DNA of 64,000 nt from Setomelanomma holmii (GCA_010015745.1 ML978239.1:1-64000), one strand, 5' to 3'; shown: positions 43,537 through 55,195, counted from the stretch's first letter. Made by a program: numbers and translations. The notes: a model not told the origin generated them from the letters alone.

Positions 43537-44914
43537 GATGCTTGATATTTCTGCAGACGAGATGGAACGGCAAGACGGTTGGTAAAGACTGTGTGCTGTT
43601 GACGGCTAGCGTCAAATGTAGAGAGCGACGATTGAAATGAATGGATGCAGCACTACGGCTTGCGAAAGATGAATGTTGTCGTGTCGAGACTTGAAGCACG
43701 AAGAGACCAGAAAGCTCAAGAAACAAAACCTCACGAGGGTGCAATCCAGCCTACATAAAACCCCTCGCAGTCATTACACGACGCCACCAGCCTTTCCTCA
43801 ATTAGATCACCCCAACATCACCGTGGAAATTTGCTGAGTGGAGAAATAAGCTCATATCGGTGGAGGCCTGCAGCGGGAGAGCAACCCTGAAACTTCACTA
43901 CTGTGCCGCTGCAGCTGAGAGGTCGATCTACACATGCTGGTCCATGTTCGCAGGGTTTAGCGGTCTAGATTAATGTCGTGAACAAGTGCGAAAAGCTGGA
44001 AGAGATGACACTGACGATGCTCGGTGATGAAAGTGCAAGGGTTGAGGATGCGCTAGTTGGAGATCAAACAGTGGCGAAATGACAAGGCGGAAACACGATG
44101 AAATCCCCAACATCTCAGCAGGTCCCGAGTAAAAACCGTGAGATAGAAACAAATTCGTCGTATTGTCAGGAAGTATGTCTGATCAAGTGATGATAGATTT
44201 TATGTCCGCTGTTGATCGAGGTAGTCATTTATCGTAGCGGTAACAGCGTTAGCAGCGTTCAGATAAAGGACTTGTTTCGGGATTGCGATGCTGTAGCACC
44301 ACCGGATATTTGCTTGTGTAAAAGGACCGTTTGCACGACCAACATTGCCATTGGCCACCGAAGTTCCATCAACCAGAATCCGTGTGTGTTTGTGCCGTTG
44401 GCGATTTCGGCAGCTGGAGTTGCACGCGCATGTTCTTGACAAATTATAGGATCGATTTACAGCGCATGCAGCAAAGATGGACCCATCTTACGCGCACGGC
44501 ATGCACTACGTCGACGAGATTGAATGATGCTCCTCTCGGGGCTGCGTTTACAACTCTCCCCTCCGGACCTAACCACTCACTCTCTTTCAAGTCATTGTGA
44601 AGAGTTGATCGATGCCGGGGAAACAGCTGAAAGTACCCGCGAAATTGCAAGATATTCCCTTCTCAAACAGCTGCGGCCGTCGTTGGGAAGGCTGTGCGCA
44701 GATGAGGCCATGGCATCTGCTTCAAGTAGAGACATCGAGCATACCTTGCAGCCCTGGCCGCGAGCAGCATCGCAGGTCTTCCCAAGGATGCTGATGACAT
44801 GCCATCTCGTTGCGTGGTCCAGGAATCAATCCATATCCGAGGCATGGTACGGAATGCCCAGTACAAAGGGTCAATAGGCGTTTTGCTCCTTGTATGATTG
44901 CGAAGCGCAGAACT
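43537..44914. other. Intergenic; nothing recognised
   Basis: About 1.4 kb with only short frames on both strands. The left ~250 nt are the probable promoter of the expansin-like gene. Confidence 0.4.
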
Positions 44915-45787
44915 TCATTCCACCACGATACAGAAATTGTTCATTCCCGGAGCGTCTCGGATCTTCTTCTTGCCCGACTTCGCCTCAGTCAGAAGTCCGG
45001 TCCATTCGAAGAGGTAGTAGCACAGTTTCGGTGTGTTCTTGGCGAATCGCTTCACAAAGCCCAGATTCGTCATGATTCCTAGCAATAGGCTCTCGTCGAG
45101 GTATCTTGAGTTCTCCACACACGGCAACGGCAGTACGAAGAATAGTAAAGATATGGGTGTCGTATGATGTTCATCACTTTCGGCACGGGCTCGAAAGAAT
45201 TTCGTCAAGCGCTTCAGCATCTCGCCGCGGCCAACCGCATCCGGCACGTAGTTGAGGACGAGTGATAGAGAGATGATATCAAAATGCTCGTCAATCGTGG
45301 TTGGCAGCGGCCGTTTCATGAAATCTTGCTTCTCGATCCCTGCTTCCTGGCTATTCAGGTCGATCCTCGTCATCTGCAATATGCTAGGATAGTTCGATAT
45401 CTCGTTGCTGGTTGAAAGTGCACCAATCTCCAGGCATCTGAGTGGTCCAAGTGCGCTACCTTTCTGACCTCGCGCTCGTGCGTTAAGGACTTGTGACTTT
45501 TGCAGCCACTCTACAAGGACTTTGCTGGAATCACCGCCTCGATCCCTCGCCTGACCTTGCTTGCTAGCAGCCTGATACAATTTGATACCACCATTCCTGT
45601 CGATAGCTAGGGCAAGCTCGGCTGCACGATTGGCATCACCTTGCTTCAAAGCGGCTGCATGTTCCTTTTGCAGTCTGTGATGGGTGCGAATAATGGTCCG
45701 GGAGCGCTCCGAAGTCATCCGTTCTTTGGGCCGACTGACCGGCGGTCGACCACTTGCGAGGCTCTTTTGGCGTTTCTTGATTGCCAT
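44915..45787 (-). CDS. BMT2: 25S rRNA adenine-N1 methyltransferase
   Basis: Single exon, 290 residues from MAIKKRQKSLASGRPP. BMT2 places the m1A mark on 25S rRNA in the nucleolus. Family signs: basic N-terminus, helical region (TRTIIRTHHRLQKEHAAALKQ-like), SAM-binding strand and loop LRCLEIGALSTSNEISNYP, acidic loop RIDLNSQEAGIEKQDFM, DIISLSLVLNYVPDAVGRGEML and FFVLPLPCVENSRYL, and C-terminal FVKRFAKNTPKLCYYLFEW. A longer in-frame start at 45856 lacks family character. It lies 195 nt from the divergent uL23 gene, so the two may share control. Confidence 0.9.
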   Translation of the reverse strand: MAIKKRQKSLASGRPPVSRPKERMTSERSRTIIRTHHRLQKEHAAALKQGDANRAAELALAIDRNGGIKLYQAASKQGQARDRGGDSSKVLVEWLQKSQVLNARARGQKGSALGPLRCLEIGALSTSNEISNYPSILQMTRIDLNSQEAGIEKQDFMKRPLPTTIDEHFDIISLSLVLNYVPDAVGRGEMLKRLTKFFRARAESDEHHTTPISLLFFVLPLPCVENSRYLDESLLLGIMTNLGFVKRFAKNTPKLCYYLFEWTGLLTEAKSGKKKIRDAPGMNNFCIVVE

Positions 45788-45982
45788 TCTGTATTTGATG
45801 TTCGCATTGTTGGGTGTCGTGGTTGCGAGACGTGAGGGAGATACTAAGACTTGCATGACCAGACGACGCTAGCATTGATTGGCTCGCTAAGCGAACTGCC
45901 CACCACGGCTCCTTCTATCGCTAGAAAATCAAAAGTTGCTCTGCGACTTCGACACTAACGACAGGACACCACATCGCCAAAA
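45788..45982. promoter_or_regulatory. Shared divergent promoter, BMT2 / uL23
   Basis: Only 195 nt separate the two ATGs. Both products belong to the large ribosomal subunit pathway, so co-regulation is plausible. No named ribosomal-protein promoter motif was identified. Confidence 0.45.
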
Positions 45983-46790
45983 TGGGACCCAAGCCAGCCT
46001 CCAAGAGTACGTCTACGCTGTCGACCGTCGATTGAGGAACCGCATACGCATAACGAATTGCTGGCGCGCTCGACAGCGATGGTTGTGAGCTCGTGAAGCA
46101 GAAGCGCATGCGCCTTGATCGACTCTTCCATTTTGCGCTCATGGCTAACACTTCTGCAGCCTCCACCAAGAATGGCAAGCAGGCCAATGTCGCTTCCAAA
46201 GCGGCTCTCCGTGGCGTAAGCCTCCCTTGATCCTCTTGAGTCGTGTCAGAATTCATCTCTGACGGGCTGTTTTTCTCGTGTGATGGGCACAATTAACGAG
46301 ATGACAGTCGTACGCGAACAAGAAGCGAGCCATCAGGAAGAGCACCAGCTTCCACCGGTAAGTTGCAAATTTGTATCAGAGATGTCTTCTGCTAACAATT
46401 CAAAGCCCCAAGACTCTCGAGCTCTCGCGTACTCCCAAGTACCCTCGCAAGTCGATCCCTCATGAGCCTCGCATGGATGCTGGCCGCATCCTCATCCACC
46501 CGCTCAACACCGAGTCCGCCATGAAGAAGGTACGATACAGTGCGGGGTTGAGCATAGTTGAAATCGGGACTAACGACCGGCAGATCGAGGAGAACAACAC
46601 CCTCGTCTTCATCGTCGATGTCAAGGCCAACAAGCGCCAGATCGCCGCTGCCCTCAAGAAGCAATACGACGTTAGCTGTGTCAAGATCAACACCCTCATC
46701 CGACCCAATGGCACAAAGAAGGCTTTCGCCCGCCTGACCGCTGATGTCGATGCGCTCGACATTGCCGCCACCAAGCTCGCCATTGTTTAA
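45983..46790 (+). CDS. RPL25: Ribosomal protein uL23 (L25)
   Basis: Five exons (45983-46007, 46160-46215, 46308-46357, 46406-46529, 46584-46790) give 153 residues. The spliced protein has an Ala/Lys-rich tail (MGPKPASKTSTKNGKQANVASK), SYANKKRAIRKSTSFHRPKTLELSRTPKYPRKSIPHE in pieces across exons 3-4, and the core RILIHPLNTESAMKKIEENNTLVFIVDVKANKRQI, KKQYDVSC, VKINTLIRPNGTKKAF. uL23 sits at the polypeptide exit tunnel and docks SRP and NAC. Many introns near the 5' end are usual for fungal ribosomal protein genes. All splice sites are GT-AG; the acceptors follow CTAAC-type branches. The lengthy first intron (152 nt) could hold regulatory sequence. Confidence 0.93.
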
Positions 46791-47257
46791 GCAGTCGGCG
46801 TGTGTATAGACATGAGGATGATCGAGGCTGGTTATACCCGGCAACGGAAAAGCGATGTGTTATGCATCATGGCGGCGTTCATGGATATCAAGTCAAGGAT
46901 GACTCGAATGAATCACATTTCCACATGATGCCACTGTTAGGCTCTTGGTCCTACATTTATTCTCTGCCTGCTATGTGATTCTCCTTTTGCCTGTGCCAAG
47001 CCCCTCGACAGAGGTTCGTGCAATGCGTTTTTGATGATGAGTGTGTCAGTGATGTGCGGTAAGGCACTGTCGATGCATGCCCTTTACGAACGCGCGCGAA
47101 ATAGTCTGTGGTATATCCATTCTGTACAATGCTTATGATAGTGTACATCCATTTCTTATGCATCCGTATCGTACATCGCCATGCGATCATATCGGTCATA
47201 TATCGAACCTGCACTGAAACAAAGCATTCCATGCATCGCCCTGGAGCGCTTCTCTGC
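46791..47257. other. Convergent intergenic region
   Basis: 3' flanks of uL23 (+) and TIM8 (-). No further feature seen. Confidence 0.4.
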
Positions 47258-47614
47258 TCACTGCCTTAACCTCTCCAACTCCCTCAACACCACCAGATTC
47301 GCATCCAAAAACCGATCAACGCACTGCTTCATGCACGGCTCCTCGTATTTGTCCAGCTTTCCGTTCTTGACATTGCCGGCTGGTATGCACTTTCGGAAGC
47401 AGGTATCGGTGAGGGAGTGTATTGCTGCAAGATTGTCAGCGTGTGATATTCAAGGTTAAGTGAGGGAGGAGGAGAAGAAGGAAAGGGAGAATGTACATGA
47501 TTGGATGCGCGCTTTCTGGCCCTCATTCATGGCGAATTGTTGTAGTTCTTGCTTGTCGCGGTCGCTGAGTTTTGTGAGGTCAACATTGGCGAGGCCGCCA
47601 CCGAGGGAGTCCAT
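47258..47614 (-). CDS. TIM8: Mitochondrial intermembrane-space chaperone Tim8
   Basis: Exons 47614-47497 and 47424-47258 give 94 residues. The product has the twin CX3C signature of small TIMs, CFRKC and CMKQC, which form two disulfides via the Mia40 pathway. The helix before it (DKQELQQFAMNEGQKARIQ) and the following VDRFLDANLVVLRELERLR fit Tim8 better than Tim9, Tim10 or Tim13. Tim8 with Tim13 guides hydrophobic precursors to the TIM22/SAM machineries. The intron has donor GTACAT, a CTGAC branch and acceptor GCAG, and the join gives IQSSIHSLTDTC. Confidence 0.88.
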
Positions 47615-48548
47615 TGTTGCAAGATTTCTGGGTGTGGAGTATGATTCGGAGGATTGCAGATTACGCTGGGGTGGAGGAATAGAATTTGCGTGATTTCGCG
47701 AGGGCCAACGTTTCGTCTTCAAAATTTATTGACGTACTCGAGCTTTGATGTGAGCGTCGGAGGTTTGTGCTTGGAACGCCGATGGTGGTTAGTCAGCGTC
47801 AAGTAGTCCTCGAGTGAGACTTCCTCCTCTCCATCATCTTACACGTTACTCTCCGCACGCGATGTTGCTTGTTTCACTCATGTATGTCACATCAGAGGCC
47901 ATCGCGGTCCCTTACTTGTATCGCATTCAATGAACATTTTCCCTTTCTCCGCTATAATACGTCGAGACATGACCGTGGGCTATATTCTGCACACTGCTTG
48001 AGCTTACTTCTCTGGCTCCTTGTCCAGTCTCTCGATATGGGCAGTATATCAGCGCGAAAGTGTAGAGCAAGAGGTCAGGATGAGGGCATGTCGCAGGTGC
48101 GATGAGTAGATCTCCTATCGAGCAAAAGGGCTTAATATATCGCGGAAAGCGCCGTTTGCGACTAAATCAGTCATCTCTAAGAAAGAGATGGAAAAGAAGC
48201 TTGCAGAATTAATGACATGCTCTTAAGCACAGTCGTCTATCTGGACACCGATATCGGTTTCCAGAATAGGGCAGGAGCGAGGTGTCCAAGGTGAATACAA
48301 CTACAATGCCACAATTCAAGGGGCGGTTCCGGTACAACTATTTACAGCTTACTTAGAGGGATCTCTCTATTGTTACTAAGTGGTAAAGTCAGGCTTACGC
48401 CTTTCACTGCTGCACTGCATTAGCACTAGCTCTGTTGGCTAGCCCATAGCTCGCCCATTGTCTAGTATAACGAACTGTGGACTTGCACTCAGTCTCCGAC
48501 CCAAATTGAAGTGCCGGACTGAGGCCAGGTCGGGGCACTTCATACTTC
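47615..48548. other. Intergenic; one repeat-like motif
   Basis: No gene. At 48411-48430 the sequence TGCACTGCATTAGCACTAGC resembles the head of the 20-22 kb repeat unit, without a convincing AAGGCTGA tail. Confidence 0.35.
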
Positions 48549-49654
48549 ATGACGAAGCACCTGATCCCTTTGCTACTTTTCTTGACAGTTCTCGCTGCTG
48601 CAAGAGCACACAAAAGACCATCCTACTGGTTTGTCAATCGGCGATCTCGACCACAATCCCGCAGTCAACATCACCGCCACCATAAATGTCAACCTCTGTG
48701 ACTTGAGGGAGCCAGCCATTGCCGCAGATGGAGATGACCAATAAACACTCTCCGTGCGAAGAGGTGACAAGCTTCTCCAAGGCATGAAGGCAAGCGACAA
48801 GGACGCCGCAGCGCTTTACAACATGGGCGACTCGGCAGAAAGTCCTTACGACGGCGACCTCAATTTGACACTCTAATCATGGGGCTACAACGACAACAGC
48901 CCCGTCCTCGCTAACCGCGTCGACAAAGAATGCAACATGGACAGTTCATCCGGCCACATACTCAAGCCAACATTCGACTCACTCGGCATGTCCACAAAAC
49001 CCAAAAGCCAAGGCGGTCCAAATGAGTGTTTCCAAATCGAGCACTACGACAGTCCAGCCGTGATCCTCGATGACGACGGCACACGACCAGACAAGACCCA
49101 CCAGTACTACAAAGCCCCATGTGGCGCCGAGTTCCGCATGACGGGCGCCGAACATACAGTCGGCGTGAACGTCGTGTCTGGCGTTGTGTTTGCCATGAGC
49201 ATCAAGTCACCCGCCAAAGCAGCTAGAATCCTGTGGCGACGAGCCGCGAAAACAGAACAGTTACCGCATATACATTCCGTCTCGAACATTGCGTGGGCAT
49301 ACTGGAATAGGAATAATCCAGACGTCAAGAACATCAAGTACTTCTTCGTAACGATGATCATTAACACCGAGACGAACCGGCATGTGAAGCGCGCTCTGCA
49401 GTCCCTTCAGCCAGCTAAGGATGACTTTGAGATCTGGCCAGGCACTGAGTTTGATATGAATACCGATGTGGGCAAGGCGTTGTTGGGAAGTCTGGTGGGC
49501 AGATGGGCAGGATACTTCTTGGTGCAGCATAAACGACAGCTAGGCGGGAGTAAGTGGATTAGTAAGGTCAGGGTGTTCAGAGCGAGAAGGCTGGAAGTTT
49601 GCCATATTTGTTGTTCTATGTTACGGGCCCGGCGGAAGGAAGCGTGCCAGGTAG
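48549..49654 (+). pseudogene. Pseudogene of a secreted protein of unknown function
   Basis: Starts with a clear signal peptide (MTKHLIPLLLFLTVLAAARA). After a frameshift near 48610-48620 the frame reads LSIGDLDHNPAVNITATINVN, is stopped by TAA at about 48742, resumes with VRRGDKLLQGMKASDKDAAALY, is stopped by TAA at about 48874, then runs open through CFQIEHYDSPAVILDDDG, HSVSNIAWAYWNRNNPDVKN, FVTMIINTETNRHVKRALQS and WPGTEFDMNTDVGKALLGS to KWISKVRVF. A second shift near 49583 leads to EGWKFAIFVVLCYGPGG and a stop at 49652-49654. This pattern resembles a secreted or hypothetical protein family common in Dothideomycetes, which I can describe but not name. Both TAA codons fit CAA to TAA. The open frame continuing to 50187 beyond the shift is not coding. 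Confidence 0.7.
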
Positions 49655-50188
49655 TGGGCAGGACAGGAGAAAGCTGGAAGGCAAGGCTGCCGTGGGTTTT
49701 GAGACAAGAATTGCGAGAAGGACGGAGAAAGGAAGAAGCTTGGTCGAGCAGCATGTCTTTTGCGCTGGACTTTGATTCCGAGGAGAGTCTCCAGGAAGGT
49801 GTAATGACGAGAAAAAGTTACCGACGTGTAGGCATATACATCAGCTCAACTGGCAGTTGCTCAAGCAGTGTTGAGAACCGTATGCATTGCACATGTATCT
49901 GTCCAAATAGGCAGTTTAACACGTCGCGTCGCTTATCATGTTTGTACGTGTACCTTTCCCATAGAAGCTTTCGAAACAGCAACACAATCAATATAACAGC
50001 AAGGCCCTTCTCGAGGATGTTCGGGTATGGTAATAATACTATTATGTTCATGACTGAAATCCGCCAAATGCTGCAAATGCGCCGAGTATGCTCTGTACTG
50101 GAAAAGTGCTCCGACATCCTTGCGAGAAAGCTTGCATGCAGACAGTCACAAAACAATGCTTCCACCAATGTTGACGCAACAAGATGAA
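49655..50188. other. Convergent intergenic region
   Basis: Non-coding stretch between the secreted-protein relic and the AVT1-like transporter. Overlapping antisense open frames are shadows. Confidence 0.4.
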
Positions 50189-52288
50189 TCAAGCCCCGAT
50201 GAGCTCCTTGGGGACGCAGGCGAACGCCGTACTAACAATTGCCATGATGGTGCTGACAACAATAAGAACCCAATTCATCGTCTTCTCTGCGCGTGAGATT
50301 TCCTTCCCGAAGAGCTTGAGGTGAAACGCCAACGGTAAGATGATGCAAATTGAAAAGCAGGCAACACTTCCTAGCAGAGTCATGATTCTATCAAAAGACG
50401 GAAAGAGTATGGCGATGACGACGAAGACGACGAGTGTGCCGACGCGAAGCGCGATCTTGAACAACCCGCGGTTGAACCCGGACATGCCGTTCATGCTCGA
50501 GGCAGTCGCGAGGGAGCGCGCGTCTAGGCCGAAGAGGACTTCGAACGTGGACACAATCGGGCGCGCATTGAGCGGGACTTTGGTGAGCGGGATGATAGCG
50601 ATGCAAATGGCGATGAAGACTGAAATCCAGGGGGGATATCCCTTTGTAAGGAAGATATTGCTCGTGATCTCATCGCGCACGCCGTCGCCAAACATGAGGA
50701 TGCCCGCGCAGGCCATGCCTGTGTCAATGATGTACGTGAAGATGTAGGTAATGTCGACGCCGCGGCGATATTTGTACGGGTGCCGCATGTCGCGGTAGAT
50801 GTTGGGGAAGACGCTGTGGCCGCCCCAGGGAGACATGAGGAGGCCGATGGAGAGGGGAATGGTGAGCCAGTTGTCGGGGAAAAGGTGTTGGGTCATGGGT
50901 TCGCGGATGGAGCCGGGGGAGTGGGGTTTGATGAGGCCGTCGACCCAGATGGCGATTGTGACTGTGAGGAATTAGCGAAAGCTGTACGAATGGGCTTGGC
51001 TGTACTTACTGCCGAAGCAGGACATGACGCCCAAGATGGACGTGAATGAGAGGAAGCGTAGAGGGAGGAAGCTCAAGGGCGTCAGGATTATACCGCAGAC
51101 AATCTTCCATGTCAGTGTGCCCCAACCGGGAATGAGGGCATCCATGCTGTCGGCGAACAAAACAATCAAAGCAACGCATGCTGCCAGAAGCTCTAGGGAG
51201 AATAGTATGCTGACAGCGATGCGAGCTTTGTTGCCAAAGGAGACGTAGGCGAGATCTGCGAAGGTGATGAGCGAGCTGTCGACGTCCAAACATTTCGCCA
51301 GCAGCTTTGCAGTATAGCCCGTCACGACAGCTGACCATGCCAGGAAGACCATGCCTATCAGCCATCCAGAGTACTTCAAGGCCAATGGTAATGTGAGTAA
51401 GCCCACGCCAACCAAGACATTGACCGAATTGAAGATGGTCTGCGGCAGAGTCGATTGGCCGACTACGACATTGATAATGTGCCCGTCTTCTTCGATCTGC
51501 TTCACGAGCAGTGGCTCCCGCTCTTGCTCTGGCTCAGTGACACCCTTCAACTGCTGGTCGGTGAAGAGTCGTCCAGCATGGCGCATGGACGCCTCGTTGA
51601 CGCGAGCAGAAAGACTCCCGTACCCAGTGCCATAGCTTCCACCAAACGGCGAAGACAGTGACGGCTCGATGTTGAAGATGCTCTCCCCTCGTGCCCTGAG
51701 CCGTTGTTCCGCGCCAATCGGTAGCAGGTGCGTCTCTTCGGTCGCGCCGTGCTCTTCGTCGACCAGAGCATTCTCCGAGGGGCGTCGGTCTTCGTCGCGC
51801 AAGGCTCGGCGCAGAGCTGACCGTTGATCGGTACCAGGACTCGCTAGCCCAGTGCGGGGGAATTCGGTCGGGGTCTCGAGGTCGTCCTCGTAGTCGCTGC
51901 CGTCTGTTTCGACGCGAAAGCTGGGGCGGACGGGCGTGATCTCGAAGAAGCCTGCAGCACGCTGCCATGAGCGCGCAAAGTTGTTGATGCTGTTCACGCC
52001 GCCAGCATCGACCACTGCGCCAATGCGGTGCGATATTGAGGACCTGCAGTGCTGTTCTTAGTACATTCCTCGCATCGCCACGCATGAATGTTCGCGCCGT
52101 GCTGCTTACCGTCGCCTTCGCAACTCGCCAGGCATCCTCGACCACGTCCCCGATGGTGCATTACTTTCGCCGCTCGGTCTCCGCTCGAGCTGGTCCCATT
52201 GCACGCGACTGGCGGTTGAACCCACCGAGCCGCGATGCGCGCCGTCATAGCCGTCCAATGGGGTTTTCTGCTTGCCCTTGATGTCCAT
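50189..52288 (-). CDS. Vacuolar amino-acid transporter, AVT1-like (AAAP/SLC32 family)
   Basis: Exons 52288-52110, 52043-51010 and 50961-50189 give 661 residues. A long hydrophilic N-terminus (about 270 residues, Ser/Arg/Glu-rich, with SLSSPFGGSYGTGYGSL) precedes about eleven membrane segments. The first transmembrane region has the family signature GQSTLPQTIFNSVNVLVGVGLLTLPLAL, then FADLAYVSFGNKARI and FMSPWGGHSVFPNIYRDM-type sequence. These proteins use the vacuolar proton gradient to move neutral or basic amino acids; AVT1 itself imports glutamine, tyrosine and isoleucine into the yeast vacuole. Introns have donors GTAAGC and GTAAGT; the first join gives ELRRRSSISHRIGAVVDAGG. The start is the first ATG of exon 1. 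Confidence 0.9.
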
Positions 52289-52962
52289 GGTGAGCAACTG
52301 TTAGTATTGCGCACTCACAATGCACAGAAAAGCAGGAGCATCAATGGCAGAGATAAGGAATACTAGGTGGAGCCGTTGGTCTAAAACTCAGATGTTGACC
52401 CATGCAGGGAACGGGGCTAGGTACTCGAATCGATGGAGGCTATCGTCGGGAGCGGGACGAGCGATGGGAGCGCTTGAGCCGCACGTTCCATGGCAGGCGG
52501 GCGTCTTTATCTTGTATCTCGAGACGGCCCGGATGGCATAATAAATGAAGCTGGTGGGCAGTTATCACGAGGGAGACATGCCCCGCAAAAGTCGTCATTG
52601 GTACCGCTTGATGCATGGAACAACCGGCGGGCTTCTGCAGCATCACACCGCCCGCCGCCCGCTGAATGGCTGTGCAAGCGAACGAGGGTCCTGCACCCGA
52701 GCGCGCGACGGCTGCCTTGTTAGAGCCTCGCACTGCGCAGACAAATAAATTCACATACACGTCAGAGGGCAGTATCGATACTCCTTCACTGCCTCCCGCC
52801 ACACCGTGAACGTCGCGCGGAGCAAACAGCCGCATAGCACGTTGCACTCGCGCCTCCCGCCGCCAGTCGGCCCCCTCGTGAAAACTTGCCCCTCGCTGGT
52901 CCAGAAAAACCTTTAGCCCCGCCAACCTCACACCTACCACCTTCTACCACACGACCGCGGCC
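52289..52962. promoter_or_regulatory. Divergent promoter region, AVT1-like / eRF1
   Basis: 674 nt between diverging genes, GC-rich towards eRF1, with a C-rich leader just before its ATG. A 166-codon antisense frame here has no support. Confidence 0.4.
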
Positions 52963-54400
52963 ATGTCATCGAAGGAGCAGCAGCCCAACGACGCCGAGAA
53001 GAACATCGAGATCTGGAAGGTCAAGAAGCTGATCAAGCGTCTTGAAGCCGCTCGCGGAAATGGCACAAGCATGATTTCGCTGATCATTCGTGAGTGCTGC
53101 AGAGGGTTCACTGGGAAAGAGCGACCGACTAAACGTATACAGCGCCCAAGGATCAGGTCTCGCGCGCCGCGAAGATGTTGGCTGAAGAATTCGTGAGTTT
53201 CTTCCTGCTTGCATATTACACACAAACCAACGCAATGCACGGGATCACTGCTGACCATACCAGGGTACCGCCTCCAACATCAAGTCTCGCGTCAATCGTC
53301 TCTCTGTCCTGTCGGCCATTACCTCCACCCAGCAGCGCCTGAAGCTCTACTCCAAAGTCCCGCCGAATGGCCTTGTCATCTACTGCGGAGAAATCATCAC
53401 CGCAGAAGGCAAGGAGCGCAAGATCAACATCGACTTCGAGCCCTTCAAGCCCATCAACACCTCGCTGTACCTTTGCGACAACAAATTCCACACTGAAGCG
53501 CTGAGCGAGCTATTGGAGTCGGACCAGAAGTTTGGTTTTATCATCATGGACGGAAACGGCGCGCTGTTCGGCACGCTCTCTGGCAATACCCGTGAAATCG
53601 TTCACAAGTTCTCCGTCGATCTGCCCAAGAAGCATGGCCGTGGTGGTCAGTCTGCCCTGCGTTTCGCCCGTCTGCGAGAAGAGAAGCGTCACAACTACGT
53701 CCGTAAGGTTGCCGAACTGGCTGTCCAGAACTTCATCACAGCCGACAAGGTCAACGTTGCAGGTATCATTCTGGCCGGTTCCGCTGACTTCAAGAATGAC
53801 TTGAACCAGTCCGACATGTTCGACAATCGCCTGCAGTCGAAAGTCATCAAAGTCGTCGATGTGTCGTACGGAGGCGAGAACGGCTTCAACCAGGCCATTG
53901 AGCTGGCTGGAGAGACTCTCAGCAACGTCAAGTTTATACAGGAGAAGAAGCTCATCAACGAGTACTTTGACCACATCTCCAAGGACTCTGGTAAGGTGTG
54001 CTACGGTATCGACGACACTCTGAAGGCCCTCGAGGCAGGTGCTGCGGAAACTTTGATCGTCTACGAGAACTTGGAGATCACACGCTGGGTGTTGAAGAGC
54101 TCTGAGGGTAACGAGATTATCTTGCACACCAACAAGCAACAAGAGGCTGATCGAAGCCTCTTCATGGACAAGGAGACCGGCCAGGAAATGGATGTAGTCG
54201 ACCAGGGTTCCATGTTGGAGTGGCTCGCCGAGAAGTACCGCGACTTTGGCGCAAACTTGGAGTTCGTTTCCGACCGCTCCTCTGAAGGCAACCAGTTCGT
54301 CAAGGGCTTTGGTGGTATCGGCGCCATCCTCCGCTATGCTCTGAACTTTGAGCAGCTTGCCGATTTCGATGATGACGAAGACGAGTTCTACGATGATTGA
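52963..54400 (+). CDS. SUP45: Eukaryotic peptide chain release factor 1 (eRF1)
   Basis: Exons 52963-53089, 53143-53192 and 53264-54400 give 437 residues. eRF1 reads all three stop codons and triggers peptide release with eRF3. Domain 1 has NIKS at 64-67 and YxCxxxF (YLCDNKF, 128-134); domain 2 has the catalytic GGQ at 186-188 in GRGGQSALRFARLREEKRHNYV; domain 3 and the acidic eRF3-binding C-terminus (DDDEDEFYDD) are complete. All decoding motifs are standard, so nothing suggests a changed genetic code; its own stop is TGA. Introns have GTGAGT donors and short lengths. A 371-codon antisense frame is a shadow. Confidence 0.96.
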
Positions 54401-55195
54401 CGGTTGTGCGCCCTCGCTGACCGCGAGGCATCGGCTCCACTCCACGCGTCGAGTGAGGAAACACCCGGTGCCCACGCGCAAGGTCAACACGACGCGCCCG
54501 GGATGAATGCCAGAGCTGTCGAAGCCACGACGCTTCGCCTCTCCAGGTTGTAAATGGACAATGAGAGTGCCTACGGAGGGTTCGTAATGTAAGCATAATA
54601 GGTTTGATGTTGCAAGACACGTCACTAACGACGTTTTAGGTTGATGAAATACCCATTCTTACCACGACCCACTCTCGCTTCAACGGAGAGGCAACAACTT
54701 TATCATCTAGAATGTCCTATGGACTAATGACTTGAAGATTGCAGTCCTGGTTAATGTGCATCAAGGTCCTGGTGACTTGAAGAATGGCTATTGTCAATCA
54801 TCTATCTTACGATGTTCTCCACACAGCAAAAGGATGAAGAGGAGGCAGATTGTTAGTTCGTGTATGCGTCAGCTAGTCGCTCGCTCATGCTCAGCTGAAT
54901 GAAAAATTTTGATATTGAACTTTACCTTGCATGAATCGTGATGAATTTACGATAGAACGTCCTGGCTTCTATGCGATTCGCTCCAGTCCCCAGCCTTGCA
55001 AGACATTTGCAGCCTTTTCGCACGATCCCAGCACTTGTTACCAGCAGGAACTGCAAGTTTCGAACAGCACGCCCTAATGATGTAGGATCCCGAACTGATG
55101 AACCGCCGATGCCGCTTGCTGTTCCCGAGCCCGAACATCACACAAGCGCAGATTTTTGTCTACCAACTGCAATCTTCGAACCACAAGCACACATC
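54401..55195. other. Intergenic: eRF1 3' flank, prephenate dehydratase promoter
   Basis: The last ~220 nt are in frame with the next gene from an ATG at 54971, giving a basic, Arg-rich possible leader peptide. No other feature. Confidence 0.4.

Noticed and set aside
49655..50187. Continuation of the 416-codon frame from 48937
   Set aside because: The conserved protein continues in another frame after about 49583 and stops at 49654; the rest is not coding.
53510..54625. 371-codon open frame on the minus strand
   Set aside because: Antisense shadow of eRF1 domains 2-3; no recognisable protein features.
54971..55195. N-terminally extended prephenate dehydratase
   Set aside because: The frame is open, but the family start (VAFLGPEASYTHQ) lies just after the 55196 ATG; the extension stays only as an alternative.
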